Source: Marivivens sp. (GTDB taxonomy: Bacteria > Pseudomonadota > Alphaproteobacteria > Rhodobacterales > Rhodobacteraceae). Taken from it: a stretch of 51,152 nucleotides of DNA. A program made the translations under genes and the position numbers. Shown one piece after another: positions 42,046-49,376 of this stretch (within the stretch, counting starts at the first letter, position 1; each line of letters begins with the position of its first letter). Below the pieces are notes generated by a model. The model was given only the letters and a program-made list of their open reading frames with translations, ran no database searches and was not told where the DNA came from. The DNA is taken from the NCBI GenBank assembly GCA_024642115.1, contig JAHEBU010000014.1, positions 1 to 51,152 on the forward strand, given 5' to 3'.

Positions 42046-42303
42046 ATGAGCGATGCCGTGATGGAAACCAAGGATACTGTCGCCGGGCAGGAATTGCGCC
42101 AGTTCGTCGAACGCTACGAGCGGCTGGAGGCGGAAAAAAAGGACATCGCCGACGCCCAGAAAGAAGTCATGGCCGAGGCCAAGGGGCGCGGCTACGACAC
42201 CAAGGTCCTGCGAAAGGTCATCGCCTTGCGCAAGCGCGACGCCGACGATATCGCCGAGGAAGAGGCCGTGCTTGAGATGTACAAGGCCGCGCTGGGCATG
42301 TGA
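42046..42303 (+). CDS. gapR: GapR-type (DUF2312) nucleoid-associated protein
   Basis: 85 residues with GAGGAG before the ATG. The sequence [72 protein letters not shown] is a textbook DUF2312 coiled-coil protein. In Caulobacter, GapR is a tetrameric clamp that binds overtwisted DNA ahead of polymerases and stimulates topoisomerases. Monocistronic; a GCGTTCA/TGAACGC hairpin follows. Confidence 0.93.
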   Translation: MSDAVMETKDTVAGQELRQFVERYERLEAEKKDIADAQKEVMAEAKGRGYDTKVLRKVIALRKRDADDIAEEEAVLEMYKAALGM

Positions 42304-42322
42304 TCGCAGTCCCGCAAGAAAG

Positions 42323-42340
42323 GCGTTCAGGCGTGAACGC
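42323..42340 (+). terminator. Hairpin after gapR
   Basis: GCGTTCA-GGCG-TGAACGC is a perfect 7-bp stem 20 bp past the gapR stop. No T-run follows directly, so it may be a weak or Rho-assisted terminator. The next 40 bases are AT-rich. Confidence 0.5.
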
Positions 42341-42432
42341 GCCTCAAATGCCTGATTTCAAAAGAAAATAAAAATCCATACTTTTCGATCTGTCGCCAGA
42401 CAGAGTCGCGCCTGAAACTATTTGCAGGCGCC

Positions 42433-42451
42433 TTGCGTGACTTTGCGTGAC
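42433..42451. promoter_or_regulatory. Tandem TTGCGTGAC direct repeat ahead of the cytochrome b/oxidoreductase operon
   Basis: TTGCGTGAC occurs twice with a 10-bp period, 40 bp before the ATG at 42491. One-turn spacing suggests a site for a tandem-binding regulator such as an OmpR- or LuxR-type protein. No regulator gene is adjacent. An AT-rich stretch upstream (42355-42385) may be the promoter. Confidence 0.35.
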
Positions 42452-42490
42452 ACCGGCCAAAAGGGCTGGATGACACGGGGAGCCGGGATC

Positions 42491-43327
42491 ATGACAGACG
42501 AGGCGCAGCAATCTGGCACCCCGGGACCGGGCGATCTGGTGCGGCGACACCGGCTTTCGACGCGGCTCTGGCATTGGGTCAACGCTGGGGTGATGGTGAT
42601 CCTGCTGGGGTCTGGCCTAACTATATTCAACGCCCATCCGCGCCTTTACTGGGGGCAGTATGGAGCCGATCCCGATCCCGCCTGGCTGCAAATCGGCGCG
42701 ACCGAAACGGACGGGGTTTTGATCCTGGGCGAGCGGCAGTTCGTGACCACTGGGGTCTTGGGCAAATCCACGCGGGCCGATGGGAAAGAGGCCAATCTAG
42801 CCTTTCCAAGCTGGGCGACCATCCCCACCAATTACAACCTTGGGCTGGCGCGCCGCTGGCATCTGACCTTTGCCTGGGCCTTTGCGGGGATCACGGTGCT
42901 CTATGGCCTGTGGTCGCTGGTCAATCGGCATTTCTGGCATGATCTGGTGCCCGAACGGGGCGAATTGGCCCCCGGCCATATCCTGCGCGACATTGCCGAT
43001 CATGCCCGGTTGCGGTTTCCGCGCGGGCTTGCCGCGCTGCGCTATAACATCCTGCAAAAGGGGGCATACCTGTCAGTGTTGGTCATCCTGATCCCCGGCA
43101 TGATCCTGACGGGGATGACCATGTCGCCGGGGTTCGATGCGATGTTCCCGTGGCTGCTGGACCTGTTCGGCGGGCGGCAGACAGCGCGGTCGCTGCATTT
43201 CCTGTTCGCCTTTGGGCTGGTCCTGTTTTTCCTGATTCATATGGCAATGGTCCTGCTGGCGGGGCCGTTCAACGAGGTCCGGTCGATGATCACCGGCAAA
43301 TTCCGCCTGCCCAGGGAGCGTTCGTGA
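42491..43327 (+). CDS. Cytochrome b561/formate-dehydrogenase-gamma-like membrane subunit
   Basis: 278 residues from the ATG at 42491. Four membrane segments with haem-type histidines: VRRHRLSTRLWHWVNAG (first His pair), RRWHLTFAWAF, and TARSLHFLFAFGLVLFFLIHMAMVL (two His, 14 apart). This is the pattern of Ni/Fe-hydrogenase or formate dehydrogenase cytochrome b subunits and of the YedZ-like partner of periplasmic molybdoenzymes. Its stop overlaps the next start (TGATG), so it is the membrane electron donor or acceptor for the molybdopterin protein. Confidence 0.87.
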   Translation: MTDEAQQSGTPGPGDLVRRHRLSTRLWHWVNAGVMVILLGSGLTIFNAHPRLYWGQYGADPDPAWLQIGATETDGVLILGERQFVTTGVLGKSTRADGKEANLAFPSWATIPTNYNLGLARRWHLTFAWAFAGITVLYGLWSLVNRHFWHDLVPERGELAPGHILRDIADHARLRFPRGLAALRYNILQKGAYLSVLVILIPGMILTGMTMSPGFDAMFPWLLDLFGGRQTARSLHFLFAFGLVLFFLIHMAMVLLAGPFNEVRSMITGKFRLPRERS

Positions 43328-44079
43328 TGTCGTCACTCCTCACCCGCCGCCGCCTGCTGACGCTGGCCGCCCCTGCCGTCCTGTTGGGATGCGACACGCT
43401 GGGTCGCGCGCCCCGGTTCCACGACATGGTCCTGAAAACCGGCGAATGGCTGAGCTATCGCAGTCAGCGATTGCTGGGGTCCGAGTCGCTGGCCCGCGAA
43501 TTCGACCCGAGCCAGATGTCGCCCGAGTTTCGCACCAATGGCAGCGTGAGCGGCGGAAGTCCGGCCTACAAGGCATTGTTGCAGAACGGCTTTGCCGATT
43601 GGAGCCTGCCTGTGACGGGGCTTGTGAACCGGCCGCTGACCCTGACGCTGGCCGATCTGCGCGCCCGGCCCGCCCGCACCCAGATCACACGCCACGACTG
43701 CGTTGAGGGATGGAGCGCCATCGGCAAATGGACGGGCGCCCCGCTGGGCGCGATCCTGAAGGACGCGGGAGTGATGCCCGCCGCCCGATACGTCGTGTTC
43801 CAGTGCTACGACACGTTGGGGTTTTCGCCCTATTATGAAAGCATCGACCTGGTCGATGCCTTTCATCCCCAGACCCTGCTGGCCTACGACATGAACGACG
43901 CCCCCCTGACCGAAGGCCACGGCGCCCCGGTCCGGCTGCGGGTCGAGCGGCAACTGGGCTATAAACAGGCCAAGTTCATCAAGGCGATCGACGTGGTGGA
44001 CAATCTGGCCGGGATCGGGATGGGCAAGGGCGGCTATTGGGAGGATCAGGGCGATTACGACTGGTATGCCGGGATTTGA
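43327..44079 (+). CDS. Tat-exported molybdopterin-dependent oxidoreductase (YedY/sulfite-oxidase fold)
   Basis: 250 residues. The N-terminus LLTRRRLLTLAAPAVLLGC joins a twin-arginine motif to a lipobox (cleavage before C22), so the enzyme is exported folded and lipid-anchored. Molybdopterin domain: LPVTGLVNRPLTLTLADLRARP, then TRHDCVEGWSAIGKWTGAPL with the Mo-ligand C125, then YYESIDLVDAFHPQTLLAYDMNDAPLTEGHGAPVRLRVERQLGYKQAKFIKAI. Family members include MsrP, which repairs methionine sulfoxide, and sulfite oxidases. The substrate here is not fixed by sequence. Confidence 0.9.
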   Translation: MSSLLTRRRLLTLAAPAVLLGCDTLGRAPRFHDMVLKTGEWLSYRSQRLLGSESLAREFDPSQMSPEFRTNGSVSGGSPAYKALLQNGFADWSLPVTGLVNRPLTLTLADLRARPARTQITRHDCVEGWSAIGKWTGAPLGAILKDAGVMPAARYVVFQCYDTLGFSPYYESIDLVDAFHPQTLLAYDMNDAPLTEGHGAPVRLRVERQLGYKQAKFIKAIDVVDNLAGIGMGKGGYWEDQGDYDWYAGI

Positions 44080-44088
44080 GACGGGGGT

Positions 44089-44106
44089 GGTGGGTTAACA
44101 CCCACC
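44089..44106. repeat. Second GGTGGGT / ACCCACC palindrome
   Basis: A 7-bp perfect stem with a TAAC loop, flanked by CTACGGG. It shares GGTGGGTT and ACCCACC with the element at 2598-2615. It begins 10 bp after the oxidoreductase stop. Confidence 0.55.
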
Positions 44107-44138
44107 CTACGGGCCTTTGCCCTTTGCTTCACCGGAAC

Positions 44139-44193
44139 AACTCCCGCCGGAAGCTCCTCGCTTTGACGCTGGGAGCCTCCGGCGGGAGTTTTT
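44139..44193 (+). terminator. Strong terminator after the oxidoreductase operon
   Basis: AACTCCCGCCGGA at 44139-44151 pairs perfectly with TCCGGCGGGAGTT at 44178-44190, with further pairing (AGCTCC/GGGAGC) inside, followed by TTT (TTTTT in all). It ends the rightward operon and separates it from the convergent epmA. Confidence 0.85.
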
Positions 44194-44209
44194 CAGACCA
44201 AAGAAGTCA

Positions 44210-45250
44210 TCAAGCCACCGGCGTCCAGATCACGTCGTCGATCCGGGGCGCACCGGTTGCCAGCATCACCAGCCGGTCGAACCCCAGAGCGATCCCGCAG
44301 GCGGGGGGCATGTGGGCCAGCGCCGACAGGAAATCTTCGTCGAGCGGGTAGCGGTGGCCATAGACCCGCTGTTTCTCGTCCATTTCAGCCTCGAACCGTT
44401 TGCGCTGTTGGTCGGGGTCGGTCAACTCGCCAAAGCCGTTGGCCAGTTCGACCCCGCAGGCGTAAAGTTCGAACCGTTCCGCTGTGCGCGGGTCGTCGGG
44501 GGTGCGGCGGGCCAGCGCCGCCTCGGCCAGCGGATAGCGGTCGAGGATGGTGGGGACCCCGTGCCCGAGGTGCGGTTCGACCTTTGCCACAAGGATCTGG
44601 CTGAGCAGGTCCGACCATGTGTCGCCGGGCCGTGCGGCGAGGCCCGCGCCGGGCATTTGCGCGGCGAGTTTGTCGCGGTCGGGCGTGCCGTCGGAGGCGA
44701 GCGTGCCGAGGAGGTTGATTCCGGCGTAGCGGTCAAAGGCCTGCGCCACCGACAACCGTTCTGGGGCCGCAAAGGGGTCGCAGGTGGCGTTGCGGAATCG
44801 TAGGGTCATGGCGTTGGCGGCGTGGGCGGCCAGCCGCAGCAAGGTAGCGCAATCGTCCATCAGCACCGTGTAATCCTGCCCGACCCGGTACCATTCGAGC
44901 ATGGTAAATTCCGGGCTGTGCAGCGCACCGCGTTCTCGGTTCCGCCAGACATGGGCAAAGGCGGCGATCCGGGTTTCGCCTGCCGCCAGCAGTTTCTTCA
45001 TCGCGAATTCGGGCGAGGTGTGCAGGAACATCGGCCGGGCCTGCCCGTCGTTGCCGATGGCAGAGGTGGCGAAGGCGTGCAGGTGCGCCTCGTTCCCGGG
45101 CGAGGTCTGAAGGGCCACGGGGTCCACTTCGGTAAAGCCGTTTTCCCCCAGCCAGCCGCGGATCGCCGTCTGGATGCGGCCACGCGCCAGCAGAAGCGGG
45201 CGGCGGTCGGTGTGGCGGGTAGCATCCCACCAGGGGGTTTGATCGGGCAT
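44210..45250 (-). CDS. epmA: EF-P lysine lysyltransferase (EpmA/PoxA)
   Basis: 346 residues from the ATG at 45250; the frame is open for 274 more codons but that part is antisense to efp. Class II aminoacyl-tRNA-synthetase core without an anticodon-binding domain: MFLHTSPEFAMKKLLAAG, VWRNRERGALHSPEFTMLEWYR (motif 2) and GIALGFDRLVMLATGAPRIDDVI (motif 3). EpmA attaches (beta-)lysine to a lysine of elongation factor P. It is divergent from efp with 96 bp between the starts. EpmB, which supplies beta-lysine, is not in the window. Confidence 0.94.
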   Translation of the reverse strand: MPDQTPWWDATRHTDRRPLLLARGRIQTAIRGWLGENGFTEVDPVALQTSPGNEAHLHAFATSAIGNDGQARPMFLHTSPEFAMKKLLAAGETRIAAFAHVWRNRERGALHSPEFTMLEWYRVGQDYTVLMDDCATLLRLAAHAANAMTLRFRNATCDPFAAPERLSVAQAFDRYAGINLLGTLASDGTPDRDKLAAQMPGAGLAARPGDTWSDLLSQILVAKVEPHLGHGVPTILDRYPLAEAALARRTPDDPRTAERFELYACGVELANGFGELTDPDQQRKRFEAEMDEKQRVYGHRYPLDEDFLSALAHMPPACGIALGFDRLVMLATGAPRIDDVIWTPVA

Positions 45251-45346
45251 GGATTGCTCTGGAGATTTCTGTTGCGATGAGGTAGGGGCAGGGGAAATTC
45301 CGGTCTGTCCTACGGCAGCCCCCCATTTCGTGCAAGGAACCGCCCG

Positions 45347-45913
45347 TTGAAAGTCATCGCCTCTTCCCTTCGTAAAGGCAACGTCGTCGAGATGGACGAA
45401 AAGCTGTACGTCGTCCTGACCGCCACCAACTTTCACCCCGGCAAGGGGACGCCCACCACTCAGATCGACATGCGCCGCATTTCGGACGGCACCAAGGTGT
45501 CGGAACGCTGGAAGACGACCGAGCAGGTCGAGCGCGCCCATGTGGACGACAGCGAATACGATTTCCTGTATGCCGATGGCGAGGGCTATCACTTCATGGA
45601 CCCGCAGTCCTATGAGCAGATCACCGTGACCGAGGACGTGGTGGGTGATGCCAAGGTCTATCTTCAGGACGGGATGAAGGTGTTCCTCAAAACCTATCAG
45701 GGTGTGGCCATTGCCATCGAATTGCCCGCCAAGATGACGTTCGAGATCATCGAGACCGAGCCTGTGGTCAAGGGTCAGACGGCCAGCTCTTCCTACAAAC
45801 CCGCCACGGTGGACAATGGTCTGCGCGTCATGGTTCCCCCGCATATCGGCGTGGGCACCCGGATCGTGATCAACACCGAGGACAACACTTACGTTCAGCG
45901 CGCCCAGGACTAA
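45347..45913 (+). CDS. efp: Elongation factor P
   Basis: 188 residues from a TTG start ([22 protein letters not shown]), with AAGGA 8 bases upstream; no ATG fits the family's N-terminus. Three beta-barrel domains in the usual order; the modified lysine is K33 in [11 protein letters not shown] relieves ribosomes stalled on polyproline. Its modifying enzyme EpmA is encoded divergently. TTG may keep the level low or balanced. A terminator follows at 45938. Confidence 0.96.
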   Translation: MKVIASSLRKGNVVEMDEKLYVVLTATNFHPGKGTPTTQIDMRRISDGTKVSERWKTTEQVERAHVDDSEYDFLYADGEGYHFMDPQSYEQITVTEDVVGDAKVYLQDGMKVFLKTYQGVAIAIELPAKMTFEIIETEPVVKGQTASSSYKPATVDNGLRVMVPPHIGVGTRIVINTEDNTYVQRAQD

Positions 45914-45937
45914 ACGCCTGCGTCGAGCGCTATGGGG

Positions 45938-45977
45938 CGGCCGCACCTTGGGAGGGGGGCGGCCGTTTCCGTTTTTC
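45938..45977 (+). terminator. efp terminator
   Basis: CGGCCGC at 45938-45944 pairs with GCGGCCG at 45959-45965, and TTTCCGTTTTT follows at once. It lies 25 bp past the efp stop. Confidence 0.75.
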
Positions 45978-46046
45978 GGGTGGGAATTGTCTAGGCGGGT
46001 TGGCCGGCCTGCGCTAGGACCGTGAGGCCAGAGCCGAGGATGCCCC

Positions 46047-46505
46047 ATGACTGCCCAACCGTCCGTCACCATCCGCCCTGTTCGCCCCGAAGACAGGGCC
46101 GAGTGGGACGTGCTGTATCAGGGCTATGCCGCGTTTTATAAGGTCGATCAGACAGCCGCCATGCGCGATACCGTCTGGTCGTGGTTGCACGATCCGACCA
46201 AGGAGTCAGAGGGGTTGGTGGCTGTGGGACCGGAGGAACGGTTGGTCGGCTTGACCCATTACCGCCCTTTTGCCCGTCCGCTGTCCGCGTCGACGGGGTG
46301 TTTTCTGGATGATCTGTTCGTGTCGCCGGAGGCGCGGGGGATGGGGGCGGCGGATGCATTGATTCAGGGTGTCCATGCCATTGCGGCTGAACGGGGGTGG
46401 TCGGTTGTGCGCTGGATCACCGCCGAAAACAACTATCGCGGACGAGCCGTGTATGACCGGGTGGCGGTCAGGACGCCTTGGGTCACTTACGATATCAAGG
46501 TCTGA
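46047..46505 (+). CDS. GNAT-family N-acetyltransferase
   Basis: 152 residues. GNAT motifs: TIRPVRPEDRAEWDVLYQGYAAFY at the start, then FLDDLFVSPEARGMGAADALIQGV (acetyl-CoA loop, here R-G-M-G-A-A) and ITAENNYRGRAVYDRVA. The substrate cannot be told from sequence; this branch is found in polyamine- and amino-acid-modifying enzymes. Monocistronic or with the next gene, 31 bp away. Confidence 0.88.
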   Translation: MTAQPSVTIRPVRPEDRAEWDVLYQGYAAFYKVDQTAAMRDTVWSWLHDPTKESEGLVAVGPEERLVGLTHYRPFARPLSASTGCFLDDLFVSPEARGMGAADALIQGVHAIAAERGWSVVRWITAENNYRGRAVYDRVAVRTPWVTYDIKV

Positions 46506-46536
46506 CTGGAACCGCAGTCCGTCGTAGGAAGCGCCA

Positions 46537-47358
46537 ATGACCATTTTTCTTGTCCTTCTGGTGCTGGCTAGTGCGGCCTTTGGTGGTCGCCTGTGGATCA
46601 ATCGCCGGACGCGCGCGCGTCTGTTGGCCTCGGCCTTGTCCGACCGAGAGCGGGAGATTGTCGAGGAGGCGGTTCCGCTGATCCGCAGGCTTCCCCCAGA
46701 ACTACGCAAGGCATTGGACGGAAAGATGGCCCTGTTCCGGCATCAGGTGAGGTTCATCGGTTGCAACGGGCTGGAGGTGACCGAGGAGATGGAGTTGGCT
46801 ATCGCCGCGCAGGCCTGTGTTCTGGTCGTCAATACCGACGCCTGGTATCAGACGTTGCGGACGATCCTGATCTATCCCGGTGCCTTCAAATCGCGCCGGG
46901 CCGAGCGCGACGGTTATGTCGTCACCGAACGCGAAACGGTGCGCGATGGTGAAAGCTGGGCGCGGGGGCCGGTCATCCTGTCGTGGAAAGCGGCCGAGCA
47001 GGGGGCCAGTGATGACCGCGACGGTCATAACGTGGTGTTTCACGAATTTGCCCACCAGATCGACGATGCGTCAGGCCGGGCCGATGGCGTCCCGTTGCTG
47101 AACAAGGATCAGACATTTGCCGAGTGGGCGCGGGTATTTGTGGATGCCTTTGACCGGCTGAAAACCAATATCACCCACGGACATCAAAGCGTCATAGACC
47201 CCTATGGTGCCACGGGCCACGAGGAATTCTTTGCCGTGTCTGTCGAGGTGTTTTTCGAGCGTCCCCATGCCCTGAAGGCCGAAGAGCCGGAGGTTTACGA
47301 CCAGTTGGCGCGGCTGTTCCGGCTGGACCCGGGTAGTTGGAGCCAGCACGCCCCTTAG
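46537..47358 (+). CDS. mtfA: MtfA-type (M90) zinc peptidase
   Basis: 273 residues. An N-terminal membrane segment (about 2-20, MTIFLVLLVLASAAFGG) is followed by the M90 domain: LSDREREIVEEAVPLIRRLP, VLVVNTDAWYQTLRTILIYPGAF, GPVILSWKAAEQG and NVVFHEFAHQIDDASG with the zinc motif HEFAH, then GHEEFFAVSVEVFFERP with the third ligand. In E. coli, MtfA binds the glucose repressor Mlc and has peptidase activity. The N-terminal anchor is more marked here than in E. coli. The stop overlaps the convergent oxidoreductase stop by 4 bp. Confidence 0.92.
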   Translation: MTIFLVLLVLASAAFGGRLWINRRTRARLLASALSDREREIVEEAVPLIRRLPPELRKALDGKMALFRHQVRFIGCNGLEVTEEMELAIAAQACVLVVNTDAWYQTLRTILIYPGAFKSRRAERDGYVVTERETVRDGESWARGPVILSWKAAEQGASDDRDGHNVVFHEFAHQIDDASGRADGVPLLNKDQTFAEWARVFVDAFDRLKTNITHGHQSVIDPYGATGHEEFFAVSVEVFFERPHALKAEEPEVYDQLARLFRLDPGSWSQHAP

Positions 47359-48386
47359 CCGACCCGAATCACCATCTTGCCAAAGTTCCGCCCGTCGAGC
47401 AGGTCGACCAAGGCGGCGGGTGCGGCCTCAAGCCCCTCGACCACCTGTTCGGTGTAATGGATTTTGCCCTCGGCCAGCCACCCGGTCATGTCGCGGGTAA
47501 AGTCCTGATAGACCGAGGTGGGGAAGCTGTCGAAAATGATGAAGCCCTGCATTTTCACCTTCATCCGCAGGATTGTCCCCATGATCTGTGGGCCGTGATC
47601 AGGGCCGTCGGGCAGGCCGGGCAGGTTGTACCACGCAACCGTCCCGCAGACCGGCATCCGGGCAAAGGGGTTCAGCAGGGGCAGGACGGCATAGAGCACC
47701 TTGCCGCCGACGTTTTCGAAATAGACGTCGATCCCGTCGGGGCAGGCCGCCTTGAGTTGTTTGAACATGTCGTCCGCGTGGTGGTCGATGCAGGCGTCAA
47801 AGCCAAGCGTTTCAACCACATGGGCGCATTTTTCGGCACCTCCCGCGATGCCCACGACCCGGCAGCCCTTGAGTTTGGCAATCTGCCCCACCGTGGCCCC
47901 GACCGGACCAGAGGCGGCGGCGACGACAACGGTTTCGCCCGGCTTCGGCTCGCCGATCTTCAGCAGCCCCGCATAGGCCGTGTAACCGGGCATCCCCAGA
48001 ATACCGAGCGACCACGAGGGGTTGGCGGGGTTGGGGCCAAGGTTCAGTACCCCCTTGCCATCCGAAAGCGCGTAGTCCTGCCAGCCAGACCCTGTCAGCA
48101 CATGATCGCCCGGCGCAAACCCCGCCACGTTCGAGGTCACGACCTGTGCCACCACCTGTCCGGTCATCACGCCACCGATGGCCACCGGCGTCGCATAGGA
48201 TTTGGCGTCGTTCATCCGTCCGCGCATGTAGGGATCAAGTGACAGGAACACCGTGCGGACCAGCATCTGTCCCGGGCCGGGCTGCGGCACGGGGCCGGAC
48301 TCCATTCGCAGGGTGTTAGCATCAGGCCGCCCCTTGGGCCGTTCAGCCAGAACGATGCGGCGGTTGGTGTCGGGGGATTGGGTCAT
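47355..48386 (-). CDS. NADP-dependent MDR oxidoreductase (CurA / leukotriene-B4 dehydrogenase-like)
   Basis: 343 residues. Zinc-free medium-chain dehydrogenase: RIVLAERPKGRPDANTLRME at the N-terminus, LDPYMRGRMNDAKSYATPV, VVVAAASGPVGATVGQIAKLKGCRVVGIAGG (Rossmann), DVYFENVGGKVLYAVLPLLN and YTEQVVEGLEAAPAALVDLLDGRNFGKMVIRV at the end. Such enzymes reduce alpha,beta-unsaturated ketones or aldehydes with NADPH. It may detoxify enones. The real substrate is unknown. Confidence 0.93.
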   Translation of the reverse strand: MTQSPDTNRRIVLAERPKGRPDANTLRMESGPVPQPGPGQMLVRTVFLSLDPYMRGRMNDAKSYATPVAIGGVMTGQVVAQVVTSNVAGFAPGDHVLTGSGWQDYALSDGKGVLNLGPNPANPSWSLGILGMPGYTAYAGLLKIGEPKPGETVVVAAASGPVGATVGQIAKLKGCRVVGIAGGAEKCAHVVETLGFDACIDHHADDMFKQLKAACPDGIDVYFENVGGKVLYAVLPLLNPFARMPVCGTVAWYNLPGLPDGPDHGPQIMGTILRMKVKMQGFIIFDSFPTSVYQDFTRDMTGWLAEGKIHYTEQVVEGLEAAPAALVDLLDGRNFGKMVIRVG

Positions 48387-48410
48387 GGGGTCGCCCTTGG
48401 CAGGCCCAGG

Positions 48411-49286
48411 TCAGGGGGCGATGAAATTCACGCCTTGCATCCGTTCGATGGCATAGACGTCTTCTTCGTAGATTTCGGTTAGGCGGTCGATCATCGGCTC
48501 GTCCAGACCGGGCAGGTCGACCTCTTCTTCGATCTGGTCATCCAGCGCGTATTTATCAAGGAAGGCGGCGATGACCCGCCGTTTCTGCACCTCGGTCTGC
48601 GGCGGGTGGGATTTGAGGTAGCTTAGAAACCGGGCCATCCCTTCGGGCGACATGATCGTCGCCAGCAGGTCAAAGCCGCCGAGGATCTTGGTCAACGGAT
48701 CGACCCCGGACATTTCGCGGATCAGCTGCGCCCAGATCAACGGCGTATCCTCGTTGCACCAGACGGTGAGTGTGGCCTGCGGGGCGGCGGCACGGATGCG
48801 CCCCACCACGTCCGACCAGCGGATATCGGTCAGCGCCATGCCCTGAAGAAAGGTGTCAAAGGGTTTTCCCTTGGTCTCGCCATAGGCGGCGGGCAAAAAG
48901 GTGGCGGGGTTGCGCAGCCCAAGAAACAGTTCAATCCCGTCCTGGGGGAACAACTGGGGCAGGGCGCCGACCTTGGGGCCGGCCAACGTATAGAATTGAC
49001 CGTTTTCAAAAATCCGGTTGGCCACGCAGATAAAGGCAGAGTGGCTCATCACCAGCCGGTTGGTTTCCTCGTCATCGAGGATCGCATCGAGCAGCACTTC
49101 GCGCGTGTCAGGGCCGGGGGTCGCCCCATCCAGGCTTTGCACCGTTTCGCGGATCAGCCTGCGGTATTTGCCGGGACCGGGCACCTTGATCCCCTGTTCG
49201 GCAAAGCCTTCGGCGTTCTTGAGAAGCGATTTGAGCAGACGGTCGTCGTCCGTGCAATTGGCCCCGATGTGAAAGGCGATCTGCAT
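48411..49286 (-). CDS. Unrecognised protein, weakly sulfotransferase-like
   Basis: 291 residues, soluble, acidic C-terminus. MQIAFHIGANCTDDDRLLKSLLKNAEGFAEQGIKVPGPGKYRRLI opens like a P-loop/PAPS-binding segment, and ELFLGLRNPATFLPAAYGE may be the second sulfotransferase motif, but the usual GTTS is replaced by A-N-C-T. I cannot place it in a family with confidence. It lies 24 bp upstream of the MDR oxidoreductase on the same strand, so they may be cotranscribed. Coding quality is clearly good. Confidence 0.75.
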   Translation of the reverse strand: MQIAFHIGANCTDDDRLLKSLLKNAEGFAEQGIKVPGPGKYRRLIRETVQSLDGATPGPDTREVLLDAILDDEETNRLVMSHSAFICVANRIFENGQFYTLAGPKVGALPQLFPQDGIELFLGLRNPATFLPAAYGETKGKPFDTFLQGMALTDIRWSDVVGRIRAAAPQATLTVWCNEDTPLIWAQLIREMSGVDPLTKILGGFDLLATIMSPEGMARFLSYLKSHPPQTEVQKRRVIAAFLDKYALDDQIEEEVDLPGLDEPMIDRLTEIYEEDVYAIERMQGVNFIAP

Positions 49287-49376
49287 GGTGTCCGCGCCTG
49301 CCCCCTGTTTCTTGGTTTTGTGGCACTATAGGCGGTTTTCTGGACAGGGGAACCGGTTTCGGATAGGTCGCGGATC

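Noticed and set aside
45251-46072. An N-terminal extension of epmA by 274 codons
   Set aside because: The frame is open, but it runs antisense through all of efp. EpmA proteins are about 320-350 residues, matching the ATG at 45250.
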